This document shows positions 17,210 to 28,295 of a stretch of 61,613 bases of DNA, in pieces. This DNA comes from Deltaproteobacteria bacterium (lineage in GTDB: Bacteria > Myxococcota_A > UBA796 > GCA-2862545): NCBI GenBank assembly GCA_007693595.1, contig REDI01000053.1, positions 1 through 61,613 of the forward strand. The letters run 5' to 3'. The notes beneath the pieces were generated by a model. That model made no database searches and had not been told where the DNA came from. It saw nothing but the letters and a program-made list of their open reading frames with translations. Made by a program: the position numbers and the translations under genes. Position 1 is the stretch's first letter; each line of letters starts with the position of its first letter.

Positions 17210-17884
17210 TCAGGTGCCCAGATCCCAGTCCGCCGGCCCAGGAGGCTCCGCGAGATGTCCCGCCTTGTTCATGGAGGTCGGAAGGGGCGCAAGCGAGAGC
17301 GGCGGAGGGCTCCATCGCTCGAACGCCGGCACCGGACCCTCCCCCAACCAGGCGTCGAGCTGTTCGGAGGGCACGATCACCGGCATGCGATCGTGGATAC
17401 GCTCGACCGAGGGATGCGCCGCGGTGGTCAACAGACTCACCGCCTCCACCGAGACCCCCTCCCGCTCGAAGGTCGAGGCGATGGCCGCCAGGTGCAGCGG
17501 CTCCCCTCGGGCATGATGGATCGACACCGGCAGCTTCCGCCCCCCTCGGCGACTCCACTCCACATAGGCCGTCGCGGGCACGATCCGACGCCCCCGCCGA
17601 AGCGGCCCCGCCCAGGTGCGCTTGCTCGCCGCCTCCTCCCCTCGCGCGTTGATCAGGGCCCGACTCCATGGATCCTTGCCCTGCCGCGCCAGCCACGGCA
17701 TCGGAAAGCCCCATCGCGCGAGGCGCCCCTCCCGAGCCGCCCCCACCCCTCGGATCACAGGCACCCGATGGGTCGGACAGACCGACCACGAAGGCGCCCA
17801 GCCCGGATCCGCCCCCGACGAGGCCAGCCCGTACAGCTCCACGAGCTGTGTCCAGGTCAAGGCGAGCTGAAAGCGACCACACAT
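17210..17884 (-). CDS. SRAP (HMCES/YedK) DNA-protein crosslink protein
   Basis: 224 residues, typical for the family. The initiator Met is followed by the catalytic Cys2 (MCGRF), which bonds to abasic sites in single-stranded DNA. Other active-site elements are the Asn in NARGEE, the Glu in YVEW, and the His in HDRMPVIV. A WGFPMPW-like loop also fits. The enzyme shields abasic sites in the cytoplasm during replication. It lies 70 bp downstream of the permease gene on the same strand and may be co-transcribed. It is well separated from the SbcD/SbcC-like repair operon. Confidence 0.93.
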   Translation of the reverse strand: MCGRFQLALTWTQLVELYGLASSGADPGWAPSWSVCPTHRVPVIRGVGAAREGRLARWGFPMPWLARQGKDPWSRALINARGEEAASKRTWAGPLRRGRRIVPATAYVEWSRRGGRKLPVSIHHARGEPLHLAAIASTFEREGVSVEAVSLLTTAAHPSVERIHDRMPVIVPSEQLDAWLGEGPVPAFERWSPPPLSLAPLPTSMNKAGHLAEPPGPADWDLGT

Positions 17885-17954
17885 GCTCAGCGCTTAGCCG
17901 TCGCCCGCCTCGGGCGCCCGCTCGCTCGCCGCATCGCGCGTTGGCGCGCCCCCC

Positions 17955-20126
17955 TCAGGCCAGCACGCTCTCTCGCCCAGAGTCCTTGAGGAAGACACAC
18001 ACGCCGCCAGCCTTGGCTTGCATCGCTCGGAGGCTCTGGAGGTTGGGCTCGCGGGCGAGGCCGAGCAGGGTGACGTCGGCGGTGACGGTGGTGCCGAGGG
18101 CGTCGAGGAAGGGCATGGAGACCGCGTGCTTCACCGTCTCTTTCGGGAGACGACCCAGCTCGACCAGCTCGCCGAGGAAGGCGCGGGCGGGCCCGACCTG
18201 ATCGGGATCGGCGACGGCGCTGGCGATGTGCAGCCGTCCGCCACGGAAGCTCGAGAGCAGCAGGCCAGCGAGCATGGGTAGATCGAGGTTAGCCAAGTGC
18301 AAGCCGATCTCCCAGCTCGGGCTTCGGTCGCTGACCCACACGGCGATCTCGCTGCGCGGGGTCGGAGCCCAGGCTTCGTCACCCGAGGCATGCACCGCCA
18401 ACCCCCTTCGCTGGACCTCGCACATCGCGAAGAGCCCCTGAAGGCTGTGCTCGTCGAGCTCCGCCAGGTCGACCAGGACGAGGTTCGGCGGAAAGAGCGC
18501 GCCCTGGAGGGCGTCGAGGGCGATCCGGTGCAGCGGACCCCGGGAGCCCGGGGCGGTCGAGTCTTCGGGCAGTCCGCTGAGCTGCACCCAGCGAGCATAG
18601 AGACCGCGGGCGACCAGAGCCTCTTTGTGGGTGTGCAGGGCCTCGGTCAGGGCCTCGTCGGCCCCGATCCCCACGAGCATGACCGAGCCGGACTGGTGCG
18701 TGAGGCCCGCGATGAGAGGGGACAGCCGGTCCAAGGTATCGGCGCGCTCCACGATCACGCAGAGGTCCGGCCTCCACGCTCGTTCCCCGCGCTCCGCCTG
18801 CCCGAAGCGGCGCGCGACGGACGCGGCGATGGTGATCCCGATGCCCGATCGCGTCGTCTCCCATGGCGTCGCCAACTTTCGGTGGTTCAGCCAGTAATAG
18901 ATCCCTCCGACGATCAACAGCTCTACCAGCCCTCCCCCCGGGCTGGTCAGCACCAGCGCCACCAAGCACGACAGGCTCCCCACCAGCGGCAGCCACTTCG
19001 GCACCTTGAAGGTCGGCCGGAAGCTGATCATCCCGAGTCGTTGCTCCAGGAGGACCACCCCGTTCACCGCGAGGTAGGTGACGAGGAAGAAGCTCGTGAT
19101 GATCGGCGCGATGGCGTCGAGAGAGCCCGTGCTCAGGGCCAGAGCTGCTAGCACGAGGGTCAAGATCGAGGCGTTGCGGGGATCGCCCGAGGCTGTCGTG
19201 CGACGTAGCCAGCCCGAGGCGGGGACCACCTCGTGCTCCGCCATAGCTTGGAGCAAGCGCGGCGCGGCCACCAGCGAGGACATGGCCGCCATGAGCGTGC
19301 TGACCAGCACCCCAAAGATCACTAACGGCCCGAAGAAGGCCTTATCGAAGAGCACGGTGCGGTTCTCGACGAGCTCCTGTGGGGAGGCGATACTCGCGTA
19401 CAGCACGGCGCCGACGGCGTAGACCGCGAAGGCCGATCCCCACGCGGCCAAGGTGCCCCAGGGGATGCTCTTGCGCGGGTTGGCGAGGCTGCCGCTCATT
19501 CCGACGCCGACCATGATCCCCGTCGTCGCGGGGAAGAAGATCGCGAACGCCGTGAGCGGACCGATCCCCGCTCCCGAACCGAAAGCGGTAGGCGTGACGA
19601 GGTCATTGCTGAAGAAGCCGCCGAAGGCGGAGGCCAAGGCCAGGCCGACGACCACCAGCATCACCGCCTGGGCCTTGAACGCCCACTTCGCGCCGACCGC
19701 AGCGATGGCCCCCACCCCCAAGAAGGCAACCGCCACCACGAGCCCCGGCGGATGGCTCGGAAAGAGATAGGCCCAGACCTCGGTAAAGGCGTAGAGGTAC
19801 ATCGCGGAGCTGGCGGTCTGGGCGATGTAGAGGGGCACGGCGATGGCCCCACCGCCCTCGAGGCCCAGCGCGTTCGAGATAATCGCGAAGGCGCCCCCGG
19901 CCTTGACGCGGGTATTGGTCGCGATCGACGCGAGGCTCGCCGCCGTCGTGCCGGTGATCACATGCGCGACGCCGATCAGGACCAGGGCGCCCACGAGGCC
20001 CAGGCTTCCGACCAGCCAGCCCTCGCGCAGATAGAACAACGCGCCCATGATGGTGAGGAAGGTCGGGCGAAACACCCCCGAAAAAGTTCTGAACTTGGAG
20101 CTGCTCTGGGGTGTCTTCGCGCTCAC
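17955..20126 (-). CDS. APC-superfamily permease, cation-chloride cotransporter-like
   Basis: 723 residues from GTG 20126, with GGAGG four bases upstream. The first ~430 residues hold about 12 hydrophobic helices. The N-terminal sequence FSGVFRPTFLTIMGALFYLREGW is typical of bacterial homologs of Na-K-Cl cotransporters (SLC12-like). The conserved NTRVKAGGAFAIISNALG segment also fits. The C-terminal ~290 residues form a soluble cytoplasmic domain, as in that family (DLCVIVERADTLDRLSPLI and so on). It probably moves a cation with chloride or an amino acid; the substrate cannot be read from sequence. It is divergent from the lipoprotein gene at 20301. Confidence 0.85.
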   Translation of the reverse strand: MSAKTPQSSSKFRTFSGVFRPTFLTIMGALFYLREGWLVGSLGLVGALVLIGVAHVITGTTAASLASIATNTRVKAGGAFAIISNALGLEGGGAIAVPLYIAQTASSAMYLYAFTEVWAYLFPSHPPGLVVAVAFLGVGAIAAVGAKWAFKAQAVMLVVVGLALASAFGGFFSNDLVTPTAFGSGAGIGPLTAFAIFFPATTGIMVGVGMSGSLANPRKSIPWGTLAAWGSAFAVYAVGAVLYASIASPQELVENRTVLFDKAFFGPLVIFGVLVSTLMAAMSSLVAAPRLLQAMAEHEVVPASGWLRRTTASGDPRNASILTLVLAALALSTGSLDAIAPIITSFFLVTYLAVNGVVLLEQRLGMISFRPTFKVPKWLPLVGSLSCLVALVLTSPGGGLVELLIVGGIYYWLNHRKLATPWETTRSGIGITIAASVARRFGQAERGERAWRPDLCVIVERADTLDRLSPLIAGLTHQSGSVMLVGIGADEALTEALHTHKEALVARGLYARWVQLSGLPEDSTAPGSRGPLHRIALDALQGALFPPNLVLVDLAELDEHSLQGLFAMCEVQRRGLAVHASGDEAWAPTPRSEIAVWVSDRSPSWEIGLHLANLDLPMLAGLLLSSFRGGRLHIASAVADPDQVGPARAFLGELVELGRLPKETVKHAVSMPFLDALGTTVTADVTLLGLAREPNLQSLRAMQAKAGGVCVFLKDSGRESVLA

Positions 20127-20300
20127 GTCGCCTCCGACCCCCGCCTATCACGGCTGCGAGGCCACGCGCATCAGCTCCGAGCTCGAGGCCTGTGGGCGCA
20201 TCCCCTCAGAGCGCGGCCGAATGACAACCTTAGACCAGGGTGCGCGAAGCCCTGAACAGCGGGAACGTCTCTCTCTCCACCACCTAAGGGAGCAGAGCCC

Positions 20301-20957
20301 ATGCGAACTCTCGCGCCAATCGCCATCGCCTTCCTCTTGACCGCCTGCGGCGACGAGCAGGACCTCGACCTTGAGGGATACGGCCAGCGCTGGGCGGAGG
20401 GGGAAGAGGAGGAGCTGCCGGAAGACGGGGTGGGACCCGCCAGCCCCAACAGCGGGCCAGCAAGAGTCTTCCTTACCTCTACGGTCTTTACGGGCGACCT
20501 GAACAACCCCTTCGGCGACACCCCCGCCGAGCGGGCCAACGCACTGTGTACCATGCACGCCAACCTCGCCAACTTGAACGGGGACTGGATCGCGTGGATC
20601 TCCGCGTCGAGTGATCATGTCGTGAACCGACTCGTCGATCGGTCACCCTGGGTGCTCACCGGCAGCGAAATCGTCGCGATCTCCTCCCTCGACCACTTGT
20701 GGCTCCGCGGACTCGACCACCCTGTGCTCGTCGATGAGTACGGAAGTCCCCTCCCGGCGGGCACCACCTACATCTGGACCGGCAGCGATAACTACGGACG
20801 ATCGACGGGCGCCAACACCTGCCACGCGTGGTCGAACGGCCAAAACGGCTGGGGAACGGCCGGGGTCATGGAGCATGATGGGGATCGTTGGTCCTGGACC
20901 ATCGCCGAGTACCGGGACTGTGACCTCGGAGCGCGCCTGCTCTGCATGGAGCAGTGA
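20301..20957 (+). CDS. Lipoprotein with DUF1554/lectin-like domain
   Basis: 218 residues. The signal peptide ends in a lipobox (FLLTAC). An acidic linker precedes a domain beginning VFLTSTVFTGDLNN, with GDTPAERANALCTMHA, GDWIAWISAS, NTCHAWSNGQ and a final RLLCMEQ. Paired cysteines and a G-x-W-x-A-W pattern match the C-type-lectin-like fold of the DUF1554 type. An exported binding protein is likely; the ligand is unknown. The stop codon lies directly against the stop of the convergent MORN gene, with no gap. Confidence 0.6.
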   Translation: MRTLAPIAIAFLLTACGDEQDLDLEGYGQRWAEGEEEELPEDGVGPASPNSGPARVFLTSTVFTGDLNNPFGDTPAERANALCTMHANLANLNGDWIAWISASSDHVVNRLVDRSPWVLTGSEIVAISSLDHLWLRGLDHPVLVDEYGSPLPAGTTYIWTGSDNYGRSTGANTCHAWSNGQNGWGTAGVMEHDGDRWSWTIAEYRDCDLGARLLCMEQ

Positions 20958-22709
20958 CTAGATCCCCTCGGGAAAGTCGACCAACCACAGCGTGTGGTTC
21001 TGCGGCGGAAGCGCACGTCGGAAGTCGGCCTTGTCGTCGCCGAGGGTGATGCGAAGGCGGGTGCCAGCCGCGACGTCCGGCAGTCGGCCTCGCTCGCACT
21101 CGAAGTACACCCAGCGAGGCTCGTCGGCGCGAGGCTCCGCGCAGCGCAGCTCGTAGTCGATGGGCTCGCCGGTCGAGGCGTCGGTGAAGTGAAGCGTGAG
21201 CGGGCCCTGGGGCGGCGCGTCGACGTACATGGCCGAGGTGAACGACACCGGACCGCTCTTTTCGCGGGTGATGGTGGTGGCGTGGCCCGTCGAGAAGGCG
21301 ACGCGGCGCGCTGGGTTCGGTGTTGCCAGGCCGCGCTGGGTCAGATCCGCCTCGACCCGATTGAAGAAGGGGTGGGAACGCTCGGGAAAGCGCTCGATCT
21401 GCTCGGAGAGGGGGGCGAGCGCCGTGTAGCGCTCGGAGGCGGAGCGCCGCTCGGTGGAAGCTCCTGGGAGGGGAGCCCAGATCTCGCGATGTTCGATCCG
21501 CGGACCGACCATGACAGGGACCGCTCGACCTGGATCGATGCGGACCTCTCCCCCACTCCAGGTTCCCTCGACAAGCGCCCCTTCATCGAAGCGACCCGTC
21601 CACAGGGCTTCGTGCAGGAGGCTCCTCCCCTCGCCGAGGTCTTGCTGCTGCGCCACGTAGAGCGCGCCCAGGCCATGCGGCGCTCCCTGTGCGAAGGCCC
21701 CGACGTAGAGGTCCCCCCCCTGGGCCAAAAAAAAGCCCTCGCCCGTAAAGTCTGCCGGCTCGGGCTCCCCTGACGGGCCGAAGTACGATCCCGTGAGTTG
21801 ATGTTCGACGACGTCGCCTGTCTCGCCAGGAGCTTGGACCGTGAGCGCCCGATCGCCAGGTGGGTGACCCATCGCCTCCTGGATCGCCTTGCTATGGGGC
21901 AGATAGTAAAGATCCGCGCGCTGCAAGACCCCACCCTGCATGAGCCCCCCACGGGCCTCGGTCGACGGCATGGGGGGCGCCCCTGGGGGAGGCAGGGCTT
22001 GCAGACGCCAGGGGCCCGCTTGCTCCTTGCCAAGGTGAAAGCCTGTGATCCTATCCGGCACGTTGGAGCCGGAGCGGACGGGCTCCCAGGTGCCCAGCAG
22101 AGGCAGCCCCGCCCGGCTGACCAGGCCCACGAAATGGGAATAAGGATGCATCGGATAAATGCTCTGAGGACCCAGATCGTAGGTCGCCGCACGCAGGACG
22201 CCGTGGTGGAACCACCCGTTGCACCGCCGGAAGAGGGTCTCGGGGCAGGGCTCGATCGTCCCGACGCCGTGGGGCACAAAGGCTCCGAGACGTCGGGAGC
22301 TCGGCCGATCGGAGCGGATCATGCCCCCGTCGCGCACCAGCGGAAGGTCCGGGATCTCGCGCTCGCGGAAGCGGACCTTGGTCGAGGTGCGGAGCGTCCC
22401 GCTGAGGTGCTGGATCAAGGGGATCTCGGCGCGATGGATCGGGCCCAGGAAGCTCTGCTGATCCCGGAAGGTGCCGACAAGAAAGTGGTAGGTGAGCCGC
22501 GCTCCTTCTGTGGAGCCCGCGTCGGTGCCCTCGACCACCAGGTACACGCCCCGATCCGCGTTGCAGTCGCCGTGCACACAGCCCTCCGCGAGGACGGTGG
22601 GCGAAGGGCTCAAGACGGCGGGGTCCAAGGGCTTGGGGTTCGGGTAGAAGTCCCCTACCTCGGCAGCGAGGGCAGGAGTCAACCAGAGTGCGCTCAACAG
22701 AAACAACAT
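20958..22709 (-). CDS. Secreted protein with MORN-type repeat
   Basis: 583 residues from ATG 22709, where a signal peptide begins (MLFLLSALWLTPALA). Residues ~30-300 are unassigned, rich in Cys near the N-terminus (GCVHGDCNAD), with a YPMHPYSHFVGLVS stretch. Around 318-345 a clear MORN repeat reads GEGFFLAQGGDLYVGAFAQG then APHGLGAL, and a second degenerate one follows (WTGRFDEGALVEGTW). The C-terminal 200 residues include a beta-rich part. MORN repeats in bacteria often sit in envelope proteins and may bind lipids or partners. Here the signal peptide places the protein in the periplasm or beyond. No enzyme motif was found. Confidence 0.65.
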   Translation of the reverse strand: MLFLLSALWLTPALAAEVGDFYPNPKPLDPAVLSPSPTVLAEGCVHGDCNADRGVYLVVEGTDAGSTEGARLTYHFLVGTFRDQQSFLGPIHRAEIPLIQHLSGTLRTSTKVRFREREIPDLPLVRDGGMIRSDRPSSRRLGAFVPHGVGTIEPCPETLFRRCNGWFHHGVLRAATYDLGPQSIYPMHPYSHFVGLVSRAGLPLLGTWEPVRSGSNVPDRITGFHLGKEQAGPWRLQALPPPGAPPMPSTEARGGLMQGGVLQRADLYYLPHSKAIQEAMGHPPGDRALTVQAPGETGDVVEHQLTGSYFGPSGEPEPADFTGEGFFLAQGGDLYVGAFAQGAPHGLGALYVAQQQDLGEGRSLLHEALWTGRFDEGALVEGTWSGGEVRIDPGRAVPVMVGPRIEHREIWAPLPGASTERRSASERYTALAPLSEQIERFPERSHPFFNRVEADLTQRGLATPNPARRVAFSTGHATTITREKSGPVSFTSAMYVDAPPQGPLTLHFTDASTGEPIDYELRCAEPRADEPRWVYFECERGRLPDVAAGTRLRITLGDDKADFRRALPPQNHTLWLVDFPEGI

Positions 22710-23037
22710 CGCCAGACCTTGACCATGGGGCCTCCAGGCCCGTAGAGAGTCAGGAGGACGTAACGCGAGGAATCCAGCGAGCAACAAACGTACCGAGCGC
22801 GATCAAGCCCGAAGCGGCCCCGCGCGCGCCGCAGGGTCATCGATGCTTCACGTCGCCATCGCGCGGCCCTTCTTGAACCGGACCGGGCACGGGATGGCTC
22901 GAGCTCCCGCGTCCAGCCCGGCGGCGCCGCCAGGGCCCGCGTCGGCCGCTTCGGCCTGAACCTCGCGCCATCCCTGACGCGAGCTTTGCAGCCACGCGCC
23001 CCCCCCATGGCTATCCTGACTCGACCTTGGAGAGTCG
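22710..23037. other. Divergent intergenic region
   Basis: This 328-bp gap separates the divergent MORN and MopE-type genes and must hold both promoters. No convincing -35/-10 pair or hairpin was found. Reading frames here are Arg-rich and without ribosome-binding sites, so they were rejected as coding. Confidence 0.45.
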
Positions 23038-24258
23038 ATGTCCCTGCTGTGGTCCCTGCTGTGGATCTCCCACCCGGCCGCCGCCGACGAGCTGCTCGTC
23101 ACGGAGCGGATCGCCATCGGGGTCAACCCGGACGGCTCGCTGTGCATGTCGGGCGGAGGGCTCTGCATGATGTACGACCCGGACGGCCCGGACGGCCCGA
23201 TCCCCCTCGGCGGCGACCTGCTGCTGCCGGGTCGACCTTTCGAGGCCTGGGGTGCGAGCTGGAGCCAGGGTGACACCTCCTACACGGTGCGGGCCCAGGC
23301 GCCCGACGCGCTCGGTCCCACGACCCTCGACTGGGAGCCCTGGCGACAGACGCCCGACTTCGTCAGCTTCCGCGGCCAGGCTGATCTGGGAGGCGGACTC
23401 ACGATCCAGATCGACTACGACCTGCCGCGCCGGGGCCACGTGGTCTACATGACCCACACCTTCCGTGCCCAGACCCCGATCCGTCAGCTCTCGGCCACCC
23501 GCACCGTCGACAACGATCCAGACTACTTCCGAGACGGCAGCTACGCGAGCGTCAACTACGCCCAGGGCTCCGTAGCCATCGCCGCGAGCCGCTACGAGCT
23601 GGGGCACACCCTGGCGGTGGGCCTGGATCAGGGCTTCGCCGCGGTCTGCCAGTGGTGCGTCACCCCAGCCGAGGTGCGCGACGGGGGAGCGGGGCCCATC
23701 ACCGCCGACCGGGTAGTCGGCGTGGCTTCCGAGCCGGTCGACCTCGAAGAGGGCCAGGAGCTGGTCTTGCGCTTCGTCTACGCCCTCGCCGAAGACCCCG
23801 ACGTCGCTCACGAGCGTGCCCTGACCGCCATGACCGCTACCGATCTCGACGGAGACGGCTTCACCGAAGACGACGGCGACTGCGATGACCGCGACGCCAC
23901 GGTCTATCCGGGCGCCCCTGAGCTCGCCGATGGGAAAGACAACAACTGCAACGGCGAGATCGACGATGATCCCGTCCACCTCGACGGTGACGGCGACGGG
24001 TTCACCCCCGCCCAGGGCGACTGCGACGACACCGATCCGCGCATCTACCCCGGCGCCCCACCCGTCCCCGGCGTGCTCGACGCCAACTGCGACGGCGTCG
24101 CCGATGAGCAGCCCTTCCTCGACAGCGAACCCCCCGAGGGCTGGGGGCAGCTCACCGACGAGATCGGCGTGGCCTGCGACACGACCCGCGCGGTCTCCAC
24201 CCTCCCGATCCTCACCCTGATCCTGCTGAGCCTGGCTCGACGTAGGCGGCATCCATGA
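23038..24258 (+). CDS. MopE-type calcium-motif surface protein with C-terminal anchor tail
   Basis: 406 residues; GGAG five bases before the ATG. It has a short signal peptide (to about residue 17). An unassigned ~240-residue N-terminal domain is followed by two MopE motifs: DGDGFTEDDGDCDDRDATVY with PGAPEL and DNNCNGEIDD, and DGDGDGFTPAQGDCDDTDP. These are putative metal-binding repeats common in Myxococcota. The C-terminus has a Cys (GVACD), a hydrophobic helix (VSTLPILTLILLSLA) and RRRRHP. This is the tripartite layout of MYXO-CTERM-like sorting tails, although the exact consensus is not reproduced. The stop overlaps the next gene's ATG by 4 bp, implying coupled export of two surface proteins. 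Confidence 0.75.
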   Translation: MSLLWSLLWISHPAAADELLVTERIAIGVNPDGSLCMSGGGLCMMYDPDGPDGPIPLGGDLLLPGRPFEAWGASWSQGDTSYTVRAQAPDALGPTTLDWEPWRQTPDFVSFRGQADLGGGLTIQIDYDLPRRGHVVYMTHTFRAQTPIRQLSATRTVDNDPDYFRDGSYASVNYAQGSVAIAASRYELGHTLAVGLDQGFAAVCQWCVTPAEVRDGGAGPITADRVVGVASEPVDLEEGQELVLRFVYALAEDPDVAHERALTAMTATDLDGDGFTEDDGDCDDRDATVYPGAPELADGKDNNCNGEIDDDPVHLDGDGDGFTPAQGDCDDTDPRIYPGAPPVPGVLDANCDGVADEQPFLDSEPPEGWGQLTDEIGVACDTTRAVSTLPILTLILLSLARRRRHP

Positions 24259-25868
24259 GATCTCTCGCCCTCCTTCCCTTGATCGCAGCCTGCGGTGGCG
24301 GGGTGGCGGACTGGTACACCGATCAGCCCTGGAGCTGGCGTCAGGTCGACGTCTCGGTGGCGCCGGTCTTCGACCCCAAGCTTCAGGGCGATCCACAGCT
24401 CCAGATCCAGGTCGCGATCCCCGCCGCCCTCCCCCCGAGCTGTACCGTCGATCTCACCGCCACCACGGTCGCAGGGTACGCGGGCACCCTCGCCCAGATC
24501 CCTGCCCCCGAAGGTCCCGATGGCGCCATCGTGACCTGGGACGGCACGCTAGGTGGGCTGCCCGCCGATCCGGGGCCCGTCCAGATCGCGGCCGAGCTGC
24601 GGTGCACCGAGCGACTCGCCGGCTTCGGCGAGGCATGGACCCACATCGTGCGCCTCGGTCCCAGCGCGCTCGACTTCCGCGGCGAGGCCAAGGTCCCGCT
24701 CGCCTGGCACAAGGCGGACCTGGTCACCCGCCGGATCTCCCTCTGGCCCGACGATCGGGCGGAGTGGGCCCTTCACGGGCACGCCCTCGACGCCCTCGAC
24801 GGCCTCCCGCAGGACCCTCCCCCGCCTTGGCACGATCCCCACACCCCCCCTTGGGGTCCGGGAGAGCCCTCGGAGCTCGCGGCGCGCAACCTCCCCATCG
24901 CCTACCCCGCAGGCGAGCGATTCACGGTCTGGTTCACCCCCGGAGTCCAGGCCCGCTCCGCCCGATCGCAGATCCCTCTCGACGTGCGGGGCCCCGCCGA
25001 GACCCACGACGACCTGCCCACCCTGAGGGTCGTCGCCGAGGGGCTCCACGCCGAGGATCCTACCTGGGCGCCCGGCGAACCCATCGCCTTTGAGAGCCTC
25101 GAGGACACCCTCCCGACCACCCTGGGCCGCCATGAGCTCGAGCTCACCTGGCGCTTCGAGGCCCAGGTCGACGACGCCTGGGTCGAGGTCCCAGGATCCC
25201 TCACCACTACTCACCGCCTCTACGTGCTCGCCGGCCCCACCGCCGTGCTCAACGGCATCGCCTTCGGCGCCTCTCCCCCCGCGTCCTGGGTCGGCGTGCT
25301 CGAAGACGTCCGCCCTGCCGTACAAGGCCTCCCTGCCGACGATCCCGTGGCCGCCCTCGACGCCCTGCGCGATCACCTCTACACGAACGCCTGGTACATC
25401 TACAACCCCAACGACAGCTCCTACAGCAGCTTCTCGGGGTCCTACATCTACTGGAACCGGATCTGGACGGAGATGAGCGACTTCTTGGACCGCACCCAGG
25501 GGCTCAACCTCTACTGCCACTCCGTCGCCTGCCTGCTCGCCTCGCAGGCCAACCACTATGGCATCGAGGCGGAGTACGTCACCATCGTGCACCGCGACCA
25601 CCCGACCGCCCGCACGAACTTTCGCACCTGGATGACCCGAGCCGCTGGCCGGGACGACTGGCGCCGGTGGACCTTCAACTCCCACGGGGTGACCGGCTTC
25701 GATGACCTGATCTGGGACGCGGCGGTCGACATCGACGGGGGCGACGATCCGGGCTCCGAGCCCGTCGAGCCCTACGCCCCAAAGGCCATGCCCTTCCAAG
25801 ACTACCTCGAGCTGCTCACCGCGGATCCCATGGTGCAGGTCAACGGCGGTCGCTGCTACAACTATTGA
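24255..25868 (+). CDS. Lipoprotein with transglutaminase-like C-terminal domain
   Basis: 537 residues. A lipoprotein signal (LLPLIAACGGG, Cys near residue 13) leads to an N-terminal ~330-residue beta-rich region. The C-terminus carries a plausible papain-like triad: Cys in LYCHSVACLL (about residue 421), His in FNSHGVTGF (about 476) and Asp in LIWDAAVD (about 487). This spacing matches transglutaminase-like proteins found in surface and envelope contexts. Catalysis is inferred. The triad could be used for peptide cleavage or crosslinking, and the domain could also be inactive. The start overlaps the MopE-type gene's stop (ATGA). The two products may act on the cell surface together. Confidence 0.6.
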   Translation: MRSLALLPLIAACGGGVADWYTDQPWSWRQVDVSVAPVFDPKLQGDPQLQIQVAIPAALPPSCTVDLTATTVAGYAGTLAQIPAPEGPDGAIVTWDGTLGGLPADPGPVQIAAELRCTERLAGFGEAWTHIVRLGPSALDFRGEAKVPLAWHKADLVTRRISLWPDDRAEWALHGHALDALDGLPQDPPPPWHDPHTPPWGPGEPSELAARNLPIAYPAGERFTVWFTPGVQARSARSQIPLDVRGPAETHDDLPTLRVVAEGLHAEDPTWAPGEPIAFESLEDTLPTTLGRHELELTWRFEAQVDDAWVEVPGSLTTTHRLYVLAGPTAVLNGIAFGASPPASWVGVLEDVRPAVQGLPADDPVAALDALRDHLYTNAWYIYNPNDSSYSSFSGSYIYWNRIWTEMSDFLDRTQGLNLYCHSVACLLASQANHYGIEAEYVTIVHRDHPTARTNFRTWMTRAAGRDDWRRWTFNSHGVTGFDDLIWDAAVDIDGGDDPGSEPVEPYAPKAMPFQDYLELLTADPMVQVNGGRCYNY

Positions 25869-25875
25869 GCCCCTA

Positions 25876-25888
25876 CCCCGCTCCGGGG
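25876..25888 (+). terminator. Short GC hairpin after transglutaminase-like gene
   Basis: A CCCCG/CGGGG stem with a 3-nt loop, followed by another short CATCG/CGATG stem, lies directly after the stop. No T-tract follows, so termination is only suggested. Confidence 0.3.
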
Positions 25889-25982
25889 CCCATCGGGCGA
25901 TGACGAGGCCGGGCTGCCTGGGTAATGTAGCCCACGCGACCCCGACCCTGGAGCGCGCGTGACGCAGCAGGGCTCCGCGTGA

Positions 25983-28232
<2,250 letters not shown>

Positions 28233-28295
28233 GCTGGCTCCCCCGACATCCCACCGCGCAGCGCGACGTGCTACATCAAAGGGGTCGGAGGCTCG

